Shown piece after piece: positions 1 to 9,758 of a DNA stretch of 64,000 nt (the first letter of the stretch is position 1; every line of letters starts with the position of its first letter). This DNA is from Meconema thalassinum (lineage: Eukaryota > Arthropoda > Insecta > Orthoptera > Tettigoniidae), in assembly GCA_946902985.2 (NCBI GenBank), contig OX336389.2, positions 279,045,527 to 279,109,526 on the forward strand, read 5' to 3'. The notes under the pieces are model-generated. The model saw nothing but the letters and a program-made list of their open reading frames with translations, had not been told where the DNA came from and ran no database searches. A program made the position numbers and the translations under genes.

Positions 1-269
1 AACCGCAAGCTTGGTTGGCAATATAAGCTGTGACTTTCTCCCTTTGTCGGTACCAACTCGACTTGCCGAAACTGTAACGTACCTTGATCCTTTTCTCGAA
101 GCTCGATGTAAAAGTCGCAAAACACGCCGTTGCAATTTGTACGAATATTTTTGGTGCGCTAAACGCATCAAATTTCTATCCATGTAGCTTGCAAAAAAAT
201 TGGTCTGGTTTTGTACGTTTGGTTATTTTGTGATTGCGTTTTTAGTGATACCATTTTTCTTAACAATTT

Positions 270-362
270 CGATTCTCTGACCCCCCCCCCCGCCCACCCC
301 CCGCAAGGCCAAAATCTAGATCGATTCTCTGACCCCCCCCCCCCAAAACCAAACTCTAGATC
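270..362. repeat. Two-copy tandem repeat with poly-C runs inside the old LTR
   Basis: A unit of about 45-50 bases starting GATTCTCTGA, followed by a C run and ending near TCTAGATC, occurs twice in a row. The C runs are roughly 10-12 bases. It replaces or interrupts the U3 sequence seen in the younger LTRs. Confidence 0.75.
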
Positions 363-475
363 CGCGCCTGGGTTGCTGCTTCAAGAAAAGGCGAAATAGT
401 CTGGAACGGTAATCGACATCATCCTCGCGCCGAGTGTAATGACCCTGAGGAGGGGGGTAGCGCGTGGTGGCTCAG

Positions 476-540
476 CCAATCAGAGGAGAGCGGGCGAGAA
501 GAAGCCGGGTCCTGAGAGGGGAGGCGTGGAGTGCATATAT
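476..540 (+). promoter_or_regulatory. CCAAT box and TATA box of the old family-A LTR
   Basis: CCAAT lies at 476-480 and CATATAT at 534-540, about 55 bases apart. The same two elements with similar spacing occur in both young family-A LTRs on the minus strand. This fits a Pol II promoter in U3. Transcription start would be expected about 30 bases downstream of the TATA box. Activity is inferred. Confidence 0.5.
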
Positions 541-672
541 GGTTTGCGCGACGTGGAGGCAAGGCGACTATCTTTGTAAAACTTGACCAGTGTGGTTGTA
601 CGTGTGATTGGCTCCGATGTTCGGACCATAAAGTTATCATATCTACAAGTATCTCATCAACTAACGAAGAAG

Positions 673-1083
673 ATGACGACGTCCAGGAGGCTGTGGGAAG
701 CTCTCTTCAACATCCAGTACGAGGGAAATGCTACGGCAATTTCCAGTGGTAAGCGCGAATGACTCAGAACTACGTAATCCCTCGTCTCTTTTCAGTATTT
801 CAGTAACTTCATAGCTTGGGAATAAGAGTAAAATCAGTTATTTATCCGACTCATTTTTCACGTAATTTTCAAGCGGTAATATTCAAATCGCAACGCTCCA
901 ATTTAAATTCAGAATATACTATTATTACTATTAATTTTGCCATACTTGTTATATATAATAAATTCATTTCTTTTAACCATGCAATCTTTGCTTTCAGTAG
1001 GTAGCATTAGATATGGACCAATTCCTTCTCCTGATACAATTGTTTGTTGGGTTAATGATCAAATCGTACCACGATCTGAGTGA
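673..1083 (+). CDS. Candidate two-exon small ORF within the LTR (possible helix-turn-helix)
   Basis: ATG at 673 opens a frame that reaches a strong donor-like site, CAGTG/GTAAGC, at 748/749. A TTTCAG acceptor-like site ends at 997. Joining them gives about 54 codons ending at the TGA at 1081-1083. The second part contains PSPDTIVCWVND, which resembles the recognition-helix region of HTH domains such as DUF4817 (pattern P-S-x-x-T-I-x-x-W-V). Element-A LTRs preserve the same frame, donor and acceptor although nucleotides have diverged. Splicing and protein production are inferred, and the HTH resemblance is from memory of the family pattern. An alternative unspliced ORF at 1013-1255 is also conserved in the young LTRs. 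Confidence 0.27.
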
Positions 1084-1255
1084 ACAGATTCTTGATGTTG
1101 TTCTACCAGAGCTAGGTGTTGTTAAATATAAATTTATATTTCAACATAGCGTTGAGGTTTTGGCGCCCATTAAAACAACATATCTTAGGCAGAGTAAATA
1201 TTTCAAAGTGCAAGGCAGGGCCAGTAGAAGCATTACATTTGTCACGCAAAAGTGA
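1013..1255 (+). CDS. Conserved unspliced ORF in the 3' part of the LTR, unknown function
   Basis: An 80-codon ORF, begin MDQFLLLIQLF. The young LTRs encode a clearly similar peptide in the same position (minus strand, 32217-32462 and 38159-38482), sharing blocks such as LPELGVVKYKF and HSVEVLAPI. I recognise no domain. It overlaps the proposed second exon in another frame, so at most one of the two readings is likely to be real. Similarity may simply reflect shared nucleotide ancestry. Confidence 0.2.
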   Translation: MDQFLLLIQLFVGLMIKSYHDLSEQILDVVLPELGVVKYKFIFQHSVEVLAPIKTTYLRQSKYFKVQGRASRSITFVTQK

Positions 1256-1346
1256 GGGCTAAAGAAACCGTTTCACTTGTGCGCGCAACGTGGAGCAAGC
1301 GAAACCGTTTCACTTGTCATCCCAACGTGGAGAACCGTTTCACTAA
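1256..1346 (+). repeat. Triplicated LTR end / primer-binding-site-like segment
   Basis: After the LTR end comes CGCAACGTGGAG, which resembles the family-A primer site (tRNA-Lys type, CCCAACGTGGGG). The block GAAACCGTTTCACTTGT followed by an AACGTGGAG-like motif is then repeated, and a third partial copy ends at GAACCGTTTCAC. Three copies of the LTR terminus and two of the primer site therefore stand in tandem. Homology to element A stops after this. Confidence 0.6.
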
Positions 1347-2361
1347 CTAAACATTAACATACATTTATTAATATAACAACTAGAGTATAACTTTTTGTGT
1401 CTTTAATTATTTACATTAACATTTTTCTCATTATCACCACTATCATTAATTATCATTAAATTCATTATCATTACCATTATCACCAAAAAACATATATTTT
1501 GCATGCACTAGTATTGAAATATAATCTGTATATATGTTGTAAATAATAATTAATATGTCTCGCAAATAATCTGTACTGGATTTGCCGTCAGATTCATGAG
1601 ACATATCACATTAATAGTATTTAATAGTATTTAATAAAAATAAAAAAATCAATAAATTAATGTATTAATTTTAGTCTATTATTAGTATTATTATTATTAT
1701 TATGCATCTCTTGGTCTCTTAACAAAAATTACAGTTTCGAATGGCCGACTCTCAATTTAAGAAACACATTCTACACATTTCATTCTATTAGGGAGGCCAC
1801 TATTTAGCAGTAGAACGCGTGGACTAACAATAGTTTACCCTTTGAGAGACGAATGACTCGTGGCATGCAGCGCACTCCCAGCTGACCAGGGCGACTGGCA
1901 GGCAGTCAAGGACTGTGTTAAATAGTAAAGAGGTAACAATTGTCCCGCCAGCAGGTGAGACAAGTACCAGCTGTCGAGATGGGCCCAGTCAGTGACCAGG
2001 GCTGGGGGTGCAGGGGGAAAACTGTGAACGTCGCTTGCATTACTTTCCCACCACACACGTGGCTGGCAGAAGCTCTCTCGCGCATATGGTACGCACAGTT
2101 TAGTGGCCCGGTGCAGCATTGCATCTGGTGACAACAATCAATTGAACAGCTGCCCCATATGTTCATAGCATCTCTTTGGTTGGCTTTTAAATTACTGCTG
2201 AATTTTCTTGCATTTCATTGAATTTTATTGCATTTTACTTTTTTATATAAATTTTATTGCATTTTTATCATGCATTTTATTTTAATTTATTTTATTTTAT
2301 TTTATTTTATTTTATTTTATACGAATGCATTTTATTTTATATTATTTGAATGCATTTTATT
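1347..2361. other. No gene recognised; AT-rich spacer with (TTTTA)n
   Basis: 1347-1830 is AT-rich with TTA-rich stretches near 1420-1480 and 1690. 1850-2165 is less AT-rich, with short uninformative ORFs on both strands. 2181-2361 is a TTTTA-type low-complexity tract with several copies of GCATTTTATTTTA. The LINE at 2362 starts directly after this tract. Confidence 0.6.
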
Positions 2362-3465
2362 TTAAGAGAACGTTCATGACATTTGTGGACTTAGAAAAGA
2401 AAGGCTTTTGATAACGTTGATTGGACTAAATTGTTTGACATTTTGAAAACGATTGGAATAAAGTACAGGGATAGGAGGGCGATATTCAATCTATACAGAA
2501 ACCAGACAGCAGTCATTCGAGCTGAAGGACATGAGGGAGAAGCTGGTGTTCAGAAAGGTGTAAGGCAAGGCTGCAACTTATCACCCATACTGTTCAATCT
2601 TTACATTGAGCAAGCAATGAAGAAAACTGGAGAAGAATTTAAAGTGGGAGTGAAGATTCAAGGAGAAATAATTTCAACTCTGAGATTTGCTGATGACATC
2701 GTCATCTTGGCCGACACGCCTGAGGATTTGCATGAGTATTTGAATGGTATGGACTCCGTCTTGAGGAAAGAATTCAAAATGAAAATTAATAAATGTAAAA
2801 AATAATAATTGGAATGCAGCCGAAATAAATCAGAAACCTCTATGGACATCAAATTGGCAGGTGAAAAACTAAAGGAAGTAAGAGACTTCTGTTACTTAGG
2901 AAGCAAAATAACCAGTGATGGACGAAGTAAAGAGGATATAAAATGTAGGTTAGCTCAGGCACGGAAAGCATTTCTACAGAAAAGGAATCTGTTGACATCG
3001 AATATAGAGTTAGGTATTCGAAAGTCATTCTTGAAGGCCTTTGTTTGGAGCGTGGCACTCTATGGAAGTGAAACTTGGACTATTGGTGTAGCAGAAAAGA
3101 GGAGAATTGAAGCGTTTGAAATGTGGTGTTACAGGAGAATGATGAAGATCAGATGGGTAGATAAGGTTACAGACGAAGAGGTATTAAGACTAGTGGGAGA
3201 GAAGAGATGTTTCTGGCGACTGCTAATGAAGAGAAGGGATAGGTTGGTAGGGACACATATTAAGACACCCAGGAATAGCAAGCTTAGTTATGGAAGGAAG
3301 GGTCGAGGACAAGAACTGTAGGGGTAGACCAAGGTTAGAATTTGTTGAACAGATTGCCTCGGGTGTAGGGTGTGGTAGCTATGTACAAATGAAACGATTA
3401 GCTCAGGACAGGGCGGCATGGAGCGTTGCATCAAACCAGTCAAATGACAGAAGACTCGAACAACA
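2362..3465 (+). pseudogene. 5'-truncated non-LTR retrotransposon (LINE) copy 1, RT fragment
   Basis: Homologous to the longer copy at 13453-15022. It begins in the middle of the RT palm at the FVDLEK motif. Visible motifs are VRQGCNLSPILF, the catalytic FADD near 2688-2700, and the C-terminal region with EAFEMWCYRRM typical of insect LINE polyproteins often annotated as endonuclease-reverse transcriptase. A 4-base AAAG duplication near 2400 shifts the frame just upstream of the palm, and the frame breaks again near 2800 (stop after KINKCKK) and near 3260. The 3' end is AACAACAT plus an A run, like the (CAA)n tail of copy 2. I saw no clear TSD. The clade is not assigned with confidence. Confidence 0.85.
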
Positions 3466-3811
3466 TAAAAAAAAAGTCCCATCCACTAGTTGATCAAATG
3501 AAAAGAATACTTTATATAGACTCCGGGTTTAAGTAACTAATTGGATATTAAATTGGTCACCCACGGAGTTTGCACCTAGGACATAACATTATAGCTTAAG
3601 CCTCAGGACGGGTCAAATTGTGCTGATGGATTTATACCCAGAGAGTCCAGTCATCTCTCACTGAAGGGTTTAAGAAACGAGTCATGGTAAGCTACTTCTC
3701 CTGGAATGTTGATTGAACAATGACTTAACTCACACCCTGGTATTTCTGTACATACCTATATTACACGTACATTTATTATGTTATCGGGGATGGGTCGAGT
3801 TGCGCTGGTGG

Positions 3812-3849
<38 letters not shown>

Positions 3850-4080
3850 GATGATTATTATTATTATTATTATTATGTGTGCCTCGCGACGTACTGGTTT
3901 AGCATTGTTGGCTGGAACTCTGGGTGCCTGGCTTCGATTTTCGGCACTAGACTACTAAGAAATATCTTTCTGGTTAGAAATATATCGTGAAGAGGAAGAT
4001 CACCCAAGTGGTTTACATTTCGAAGACTTAACTAGACGAGTGGGCTACACGAGTTGTTTATTATTATAATATTATTATTG
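3466..4080. other. No gene; (ATT)n microsatellite at 3812-3878
   Basis: Mostly unique-looking sequence. 3812-3878 is an ATT microsatellite with a short GATGAT interruption, and it creates artificial poly-Ile and poly-Tyr ORFs. 3600-3730 shares phrases with 11400-11480 (CTCCTG-AATGTTG), suggesting a decayed interspersed repeat. Confidence 0.6.
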
Positions 4081-4940
4081 GCCGACCCTGTGGTGTTGGG
4101 GTAGCGTGCCTACCTCTCACCCTGAGGCCCGGGGTTTAATTTCTGGATTCGTCAGCGATTTAGAAACTGACGTTAGTGCTGGAATGTGGTGCACTCAGCC
4201 TCATGTGGACGATCGAGTAGCTGTCTGACGATGAGGCAGTGCTCCGGACAGGAAAACCAAGATTAAGGGCCGAGGGGACCCGACGTCCTGATCACGCGTT
4301 ACCCCGAAATCTATAGGCCAAATAGCTGGGCAGCGCGCTGCAGCGGTCGCTTGGTAAAGGCTGGTTCACAATTGGCCCGGGAACGAGAACCAGAACGAGA
4401 ACGTAAACGAGAACGCGAAGCTTCCCGGGGCCCCGGTTCACAATTAGCCCGGGAACGTGAACTTGTGCATGCGCGCGTAATCAGGTATAGCGTAATAATA
4501 TTATAACAATCAGCAAGCGCCCACTAATAAACATCAATTACACAACTGAAAACCTTCAGAGGGTTATAATAAGGTTATAATAACTTTATTAAACACACAT
4601 TGTGCGCTTTAGAGAAGCAAGTTTAGAAAGCAAATTCACAGGTTATGTTTACATCGCTGGCTTTTCCTTCCGTACTGCGCATGTGCAGGTACAACGTTTC
4701 TGATTGGCTCCGGGAAGCTCCGAGAACGTCAAACATGAAACTTGACCATGTTTCCCGTTGGCCTTCCCGGGCTACTTTTAGCTTCTCGTTCCCGGAGATT
4801 GGTTGTGAACCGACCCATAAGGTAGCGTGCATTTCAACTTCCTTCTCGTTTCCGTTCTCGTTCTGGTTCTCGTTCCCGGGCTATTGTGAACCGAGCTTAA
4901 GCCAAGAACATCCATGGGCTGTGGTCCCACGGGGTTATTA
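4081..4940 (+). mobile_element. SINE family 2, split by a MITE
   Basis: The tRNA-like head at about 4085-4150 has an A-box-like GTGGTGTTGGGGTAGCG and a degenerate B box (GGTTTAATTTC). The body continues to 4357, is interrupted by the element at 4358-4897, and resumes at 4901 as GCCAAGAACATCCATGGGCT. Relatives are at 22072-22330 (plus) and 31755-32056 (minus); the minus copy reads uninterrupted across the site, giving an empty-site comparison. Transcription of such elements is by Pol III from the internal boxes. Confidence 0.8.
4358..4897. mobile_element. MITE with long TIRs, PIF/Harbinger-like (TAA target)
   Basis: The terminal inverted repeats contain GGTTCACAAT, CCCGGGAACGAGAACCAG and further GAACGAGAACG runs at both ends. 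TAA is present at 4355-4357 and 4898-4900, fitting the 3-bp TWA duplication of PIF/Harbinger elements. The insertion interrupts SINE family 2. The interior includes a CCCGGG-rich subterminal repeat and no transposase. ORFs inside are chance frames. Confidence 0.75.
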
Positions 4941-4945
4941 ACCGG

Positions 4946-5300
4946 CTGCGGTGGTCGAGAGTGTTATCGCGCTACCTCATACCTCACTGGTATTGGGAGA
5001 GCGTGGGTTCGAACCCTATCTTGGCCGTCCTGATAATGGTTTTCCGTTGCTTCCCATTTTCACCCCCCAGGCAAATGCCAGGTCGGTTCCTTTCAACAGA
5101 TCCGCGGCCGACTTCTTTCCCGCTCCCTTCCCTGACCTTTCCTTTATTAGACCCAAGTATGCGGCCGCCTTGGCGATCGGCTTCTCACCATCCCCAGTTG
5201 TATCTGCTGACAAAGTGCGTCCAGCTCAAAGACACTGTCATTGTGGCGGTAGAGGAATGATCCTTCGCAGAGTCCGTGGGTGAAGCCGAGCTTGGAGGAT
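4946..5300 (+). mobile_element. SINE family 4 (tRNA-derived)
   Basis: Head: GTGGTCGAGAGTG (A-box-like) and GGTTCGAACCC (B box) at about 5007-5018. The body carries the central domain seen in several families here: GGTTTTCCGT, then CAGGCAAATGCCAGG, then GGTTCCTTTCAA and CCGCGGCCGAC. The 3' end is ATAATAAAATATTATTATT. Other copies are at 21592-21955 (minus) and 48893-49110 (plus). Its two overlapping ORFs are not genes. Confidence 0.8.
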
Positions 5301-5399
5301 AAGCGATAATAAAATATTATTATTTTTTATTTGTTCGTGGAAATTAGGAGAATTACAGTATATGATAATAACCTGGTTTACTGTGGTATCTGAAGTAGT

Positions 5400-5690
5400 G
5401 TGTGTATTTATAATATACAGGTGAGGATTGGGGACAAGACGGCCGCGGCCTTAAGTTAGGAACCATCCCGGCATTTGCCTGGAATAGAAGTGGGGGAAAA
5501 CCCTGAATACCACTTCCAGGATGACTGATGAAGGAATCAATCCTACCGCTTCTCAGTTCTGCCTCAAGAGGCTGAGTGTGCACCCCGTCCCAGCCCTCGG
5601 ACCAGAATTAAATTTCTTGGCAGAGCCGGGAATCCAACCCGGCATCCACGGTGATAGCCAAGAATGCGAGTTATTACAAAACGAGGCGGA
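5400..5690 (-). mobile_element. SINE family 1, minus strand
   Basis: Contains, on the plus strand, CCCGGCATTTGCCTGGAA, then CTGAGTGTGCACCCCGTCC, CAGACC-like AGAATTAAATTTCTTGGC and the head complement GAATCCAACCCGG. This is the reverse complement of the family typified at 44661-45045. Both the tail and part of the head are decayed. Confidence 0.75.
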
Positions 5691-6001
5691 CCCCTTGGAG
5701 AGAGTGCCTATTTGTTGCCCGGTGAGCCTATTTGACTTTAGATGGAGATCATTTGGGATGGGGGTATTTTTACTTCAAGGATCGGAACTTACTGGAGAGG
5801 TCACTTGCCGCTAATGGTGAAGAATGAATAACATTGGCCAAGGATATTGAAGGAAGAAGCCGTGGCTCGGCATTTGCCTGGAGTAGAAAACGGGAAACCA
5901 CGGAAAACCGCTCCTAAAACGGGCGCCATGCCGGCGGGGTTTAAACCCAATCATGTCCCGAATGCGAAGGTAGCCTGGCCTCGTTATCTTGCAGATTAAC
6001 G
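5691..6001 (-). mobile_element. Decayed SINE-like repeat with the shared central domain
   Basis: 5870-5960 reads GGCATTTGCCTGGAGTAG, GGGAAACCACGGAAAACCG and GGGGTTTAAACCCAATCAT, which is the reverse complement of a SINE central domain and a B-box-like region. Upstream 5691-5860 is not assignable. The family differs from SINE 1 in its head. Confidence 0.5.
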
Positions 6002-6006
6002 TCTAG

Positions 6007-6628
6007 AGCTCCTATTAAGCGTTGAATCTTTCAAACGTTTTCTTACTAACTGCGTTTAATTAAATAAACGTTTTCTTAAGAAACATTTAAACATCATTTG
6101 AAATAAATAAAGGACAAAATGTTTTCGATGAAAACATACCATTATTAATTGCTTTCTGAAAACTGATTTAGGCCTATGATTCTAAAGATAAATCGATTGT
6201 TATACCAGTTTTCGCTTAAGATTTTTTAGCCATTCCATTTTCTGTTTCATTAATTTAATAAACTCACCGTAATGATATTTCGGGTGTTATTGTCGGTAAA
6301 ATAAACATCTTTCCTTTCATTAGCTTTTAAGCCTGAGCGGTATACGGGTATTAAATGCTCAAAACTACCAGTCTACAGCTCGACTGTGCATTTGACACTA
6401 GAATCATAGAACGGTTTTCAGAAAACGTAAAATTAGGAAACGATTTGTTGAAAAACATTTTGTCGTTTATTTATTAAACAATGTTTTGTCGTTTCTTTAC
6501 AGGAAAACGCTTATGTAAATAAACGCTTTACGAAACGCGGTTAGCAAGAAAATGTTTAAACGTTTATTTAAATAAACGCTTTACGAAACGCAGCTAGTAA
6601 GACAATGTTTAAACTTTTAATAGGGAGT
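6007..6628. mobile_element. TIR element (MITE) with roughly 65-bp termini
   Basis: The left end AGCTCCTATTAAGCGTT and the complement of the right end ACTCCCTATTAAAAGTT are inverted partners. The match continues through CTTACTAACTGCGTTT and ATTAAATAAACG. TCTAG flanks both sides (6002-6006 and 6629-6633), a candidate 5-bp TSD. The interior is full of short AAACGTTT-like palindromes. No coding capacity. Superfamily not assigned. Confidence 0.6.
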
Positions 6629-6637
6629 TCTAGTCCT

Positions 6638-7809
6638 ACTGTCGACCAAAGTACTATGTGTACTCGAGTTTGAAGGTTGTTTGTGAAGTAACCAATAGAC
6701 CTACAGTACATAAAATCCAATACCATCAACATTTTCGTCGTTCTATTTTACGTTAGTTCATGTAGGTTTGGATTTTTAAATTTATATTTTAATATTTGTT
6801 ATCGCAGTTGGAACACAAAAAGTGCCCGTTTTTAAGCGTGTTTCAACCATGCGTCACATTTAAGAATTATTATCTCAAAAGCCCGTCATCAGATCGAATC
6901 CAAATTTTAACACAATATACATTGAAATGTTGTATAACTGGTTTATTAATTTCACAATTTTGTGTGTCCAAGAAACAAAGTTGTTATCATTGTTGTAAGG
7001 TAACTTTTTCTCGGCTCAGGGTGGTTGGAAAATTTAGTTCTTGGTGCGTTGTAATCATTATACATCAAAAGGTTATGCTGTATGACTGTGAAATACGTAA
7101 ATTAATTCACTTATTGTATATCGGTTTGTATTTGTACCAGGAAATAACACATGGTTCTCCAGTTAGCCGCTCTTGGAAAAGCTGTACAGCGTTGCTGATA
7201 TGGAGCCCATCACTTCCGAGCGAGACGCGCCATGATGCGTGTGGACATCATTTCGGCAACGCTGTACAGCTGTAACCGGAGCGGCTAGCTGGTGAAACAT
7301 GTGTTATTTCCTCGTACCAATACAAACCGATATAAAATAAGTGAATTAATTTACGTATTTCACAGTCATACAGCATAACGTTTCGATGTATAAGGATTGC
7401 AATGCAACCAAGAACTACATTTTCCAACCACCCCGAGCCGAGAAAATGTTACCTTACAAAGATGATAACAACTTTGTTTCTTGGACACACACAATTTTGA
7501 AATTAATAAACCAGTTATACAACATTCCGATGTATATTGTGTTAAAATTTGGATTCGAACTGATGACGGGTTTTTGAGATAATAATTCTTAAATGTGACG
7601 CATGGTTGAAACACGCTTAAAAACGTGCACTTTTTGTGTTCCAACTGCGATAAAAAATATTAAAATATAAATTGAAAATTCCAAACCTACATGACCTAAC
7701 GTAAAATAGAACGACAAAAATGATGATGTTATTGAATTTTATGTAGGTCTATTGGTTACTTCACAAACAACCTTCAAACTCGAGTGCACATAATACTTTG
7801 GTCGACAGT
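6638..7809. mobile_element. Foldback element: near-perfect 0.55 kb inverted repeats
   Basis: The left arm (6638 to about 7195) and the right arm (about 7255-7809) are reverse complements with scattered mismatches. The ends are ACTGTCGACCAAAGTACTATG and its inverse. AGTCCT occurs immediately outside both ends (6632-6637 and 7810-7815), a candidate 6-bp TSD. Only about 60 bases form the spacer. ORFs at 6796-7275 and 7366-7644 (minus) are mirror images of each other and have no recognised domain. A transcript through the element would fold into one long hairpin. The superfamily is unknown. Confidence 0.85.
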
Positions 7810-7815
7810 AGTCCT

Positions 7816-8628
7816 CAGATCAGAATTAATCTTTTTGGCAGAGCCAGGAATCGAACCGGTATGACTAAACAATTTTATACAAAAGCAAAGGATTACACAA
7901 TAATTCTAAAGGAACTAGGGACACATGGTCGACGTTTACATTTGGAGCTCTTTCATTTAAGATATAGTTACTAAGTATCCTTATCACTTTTTAATTGTCG
8001 ACTGACGTCAGACCGCTTGTTGAGCAGGAAGGAGCCGTACCAGTGCAGACCCCGACAAACAGCTATTAAGAAAAGTTACGAGATATATGAATCACGAATA
8101 ACATTAATAGTTACATTGTAAAATAATTGCTCTGAGTTATTGGTCTGGAGGTAGCTTTAATGCCGATAATTTTGTCATAAAATAATAGAATGGCAATATT
8201 CTGTTACAGTGTACGCACGCTAATGGTAACAAACAATGGCTCAGCATAATGCACTTAATGATGGTCTCATCTCTCGTCTCGTCTCGTCTACCGTTTAAAA
8301 GTATAGTTCTCTCACTCTCCTCATTAACGAGCGAATCGCCTTTGAAACTTAGCTGGGTGGAAATGTTTACATTCCATGTCTACGGGGAGCCAAGGCTTTC
8401 CTAGCTCGTAGCCCAGTCATGACAACTCTCCATGGTAGCCACTGCGAGCAAGCAGTGAGACTGGACAGAATTGCGTGCAGCTGTGCATCACTGGACACCT
8501 GACACGCGAGCTGGCCGCCAGGACCAGACCACGTGGAGAGATAAAGGAAGAATGCTTTTGGTCAGCAGTGAACAATGGTTATTTAGAGCGAGTGTTCCTG
8601 CCTGACATTTGAATCACTCCTCGCTAAC
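7816..8628. other. SINE 1 fragment, then no gene recognised
   Basis: 7816-7858 reads CAGATCAGAATTAATC, TTGGCAGAGCCAGGAATCG, the head end of SINE 1 on the minus strand. After that I see only unique-looking sequence, with a short CTCGT tandem near 8266-8289. No ORF is worth calling. Confidence 0.55.
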
Positions 8629-8639
8629 GAGGAAAGTGA

Positions 8640-8957
8640 TTTGTTGTTGTTGATTCTTTTAAGGGTTTGCGACATCGTGGTCATGTAGCTCCGTGTACTT
8701 GGGTGTGTGTAAAATTTGAGTGATAGCCTGTGTCACTGCTATGTGAGTACCAATGTGTGTATTTGTAGTTGGGGTAGGAAGCGGCCATGGCCTTAAGTTT
8801 GGTACCATTCCGGCATTTGCCTGAAGTAGAAGTGGAAAACTACTTCCAGAATGGCTTTGGTAGGAATCGAACCCACCTCTTCTCAGTTTTGCCTCACAAG
8901 GTTGAGTGTACGCCGTGTCAGCCCTCAGACCAGAATTAAATTACTTGGCACAGCCGG
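8640..8957 (-). mobile_element. SINE family 1, complete, with 11-bp TSD
   Basis: GAGGAAAGTGA flanks the element (8629-8639 and 8958-8968). The 3' tail appears on the plus strand as TTTGTTGTTGTTG. The central domain CCGGCATTTGCCTGAAGT and the head complement with GGAATCGAACCC are present. Length about 318 bases. A short 3' end of another plus-strand copy with a (CAA)n tail lies at 8983-9047. Confidence 0.88.
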
Positions 8958-9050
8958 GAGGAAAGTGAGAGAACTTTTACTCTAACGGGGTTGATGACCA
9001 AGATATCCCAAGTACCTTGAATGCATTAACAACAACAACAACAACAAGTA

Positions 9051-9334
9051 CTGCTCGAGTCCAAGCTCCGTGAACCTGAGAGAAATGTGGGTCGCCGACG
9101 ACGATGAGTGATGTGCGAGTATCCCGGACCGTGTGTAGTAACAGAACCAAATACCTTGGTCGGTGACTCACTCACTCATTCGCAACACCACACTGGTTTA
9201 AGCAACGGTCCTATGTTAGCAGTATTGGAATAGACATGAATTCCAGATAACACAGCGGGCTGTTGACAGGCCCTTCTCTTCCTGCCTCCCGCGTCACCTC
9301 ACCCCTCAAGGTCACAGAGCTTGCACTCGAGCAG
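9051..9334. mobile_element. MITE family with CTGCTCGGGTCCAAGCT termini
   Basis: Left end CTGCTCGAGTCCAAGCT and right end AGCTTGCACTCGAGCAG are inverted. The best copy is at 46114-46407 in this window, flanked by TA. A tail of (CAA)n from a SINE abuts the left side. No coding capacity. Confidence 0.7.
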
Positions 9335-9758
9335 ACCGTAGTCATGATTAGGGCTTGGATTTTTAGGTAAATAAATATTTTTTATGTAAATACATATTTT
9401 AAACATTTTGTCTATTAATACATAAATTCCTGCTTCTCACTTATTAGCACATAAAAGACATAATATTTACATTTTTAAAATCAGTATGCTAGATCATTCT
9501 GTTTATTGCATTTTTGTTCTGTGTTACTTCAACGGGGAAGAGCCTGTGAGCTATCTAATCTTCATACAGAGCGTATGTCAGCCTGCAACTGTGTTATTCT
9601 TAACTTGGCACCCCGTGCCACTCACTGTGGAAGACGGGGATTTCCTTGTCCATAGCCATATTGCACCACGTACTAGACCTTCCCCTCCAGCTACCAGCGA
9701 CCAGTGTCACTCACATGCAGTTCATTTCTGGCACTGTGAAGTGTAAGGCAGTTCTACG

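Larger units (their letters stand above)
73..1275 (+). mobile_element. Old LTR of the element-A family (Ty3/gypsy), plus strand
   Basis: From about 373 to 1275 this matches the reverse complement of the LTRs at 32262-33582 and 38282-39605, with many substitutions. Shared landmarks in order are the CCAAT/TATA region, a donor-like GTAAGC, a TTTCAG acceptor-like site, a conserved ORF from 1013 and the end TTTCA. The 5' boundary is less certain: TGTAACGT at 73 matches the start of the young LTRs, but 100-365 is hardly alignable and contains C-rich repeats. A primer-binding-site-like stretch follows at once, so this is probably the 5' LTR of a truncated element rather than a recombinational solo LTR. 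No matching TSD was found. Confidence 0.72.

Noticed and set aside
3713..3990. Open frames rich in Ile or Tyr
   Set aside because: They are translations of the (ATT)n microsatellite at 3812-3878 and not protein genes. The same holds for the poly-Ile frames at 36381-36801 from AAT/ATT codons of the gag tail.
5016..5283. Overlapping 65-110 codon ORFs
   Set aside because: They fall entirely within SINE family 4 on both strands and have no conserved protein features.
6796..7644. Two opposed ORFs of 159 and 92 codons
   Set aside because: They are the same sequence read in the two arms of the foldback element, with no recognised domain. Their similarity comes from the palindrome.
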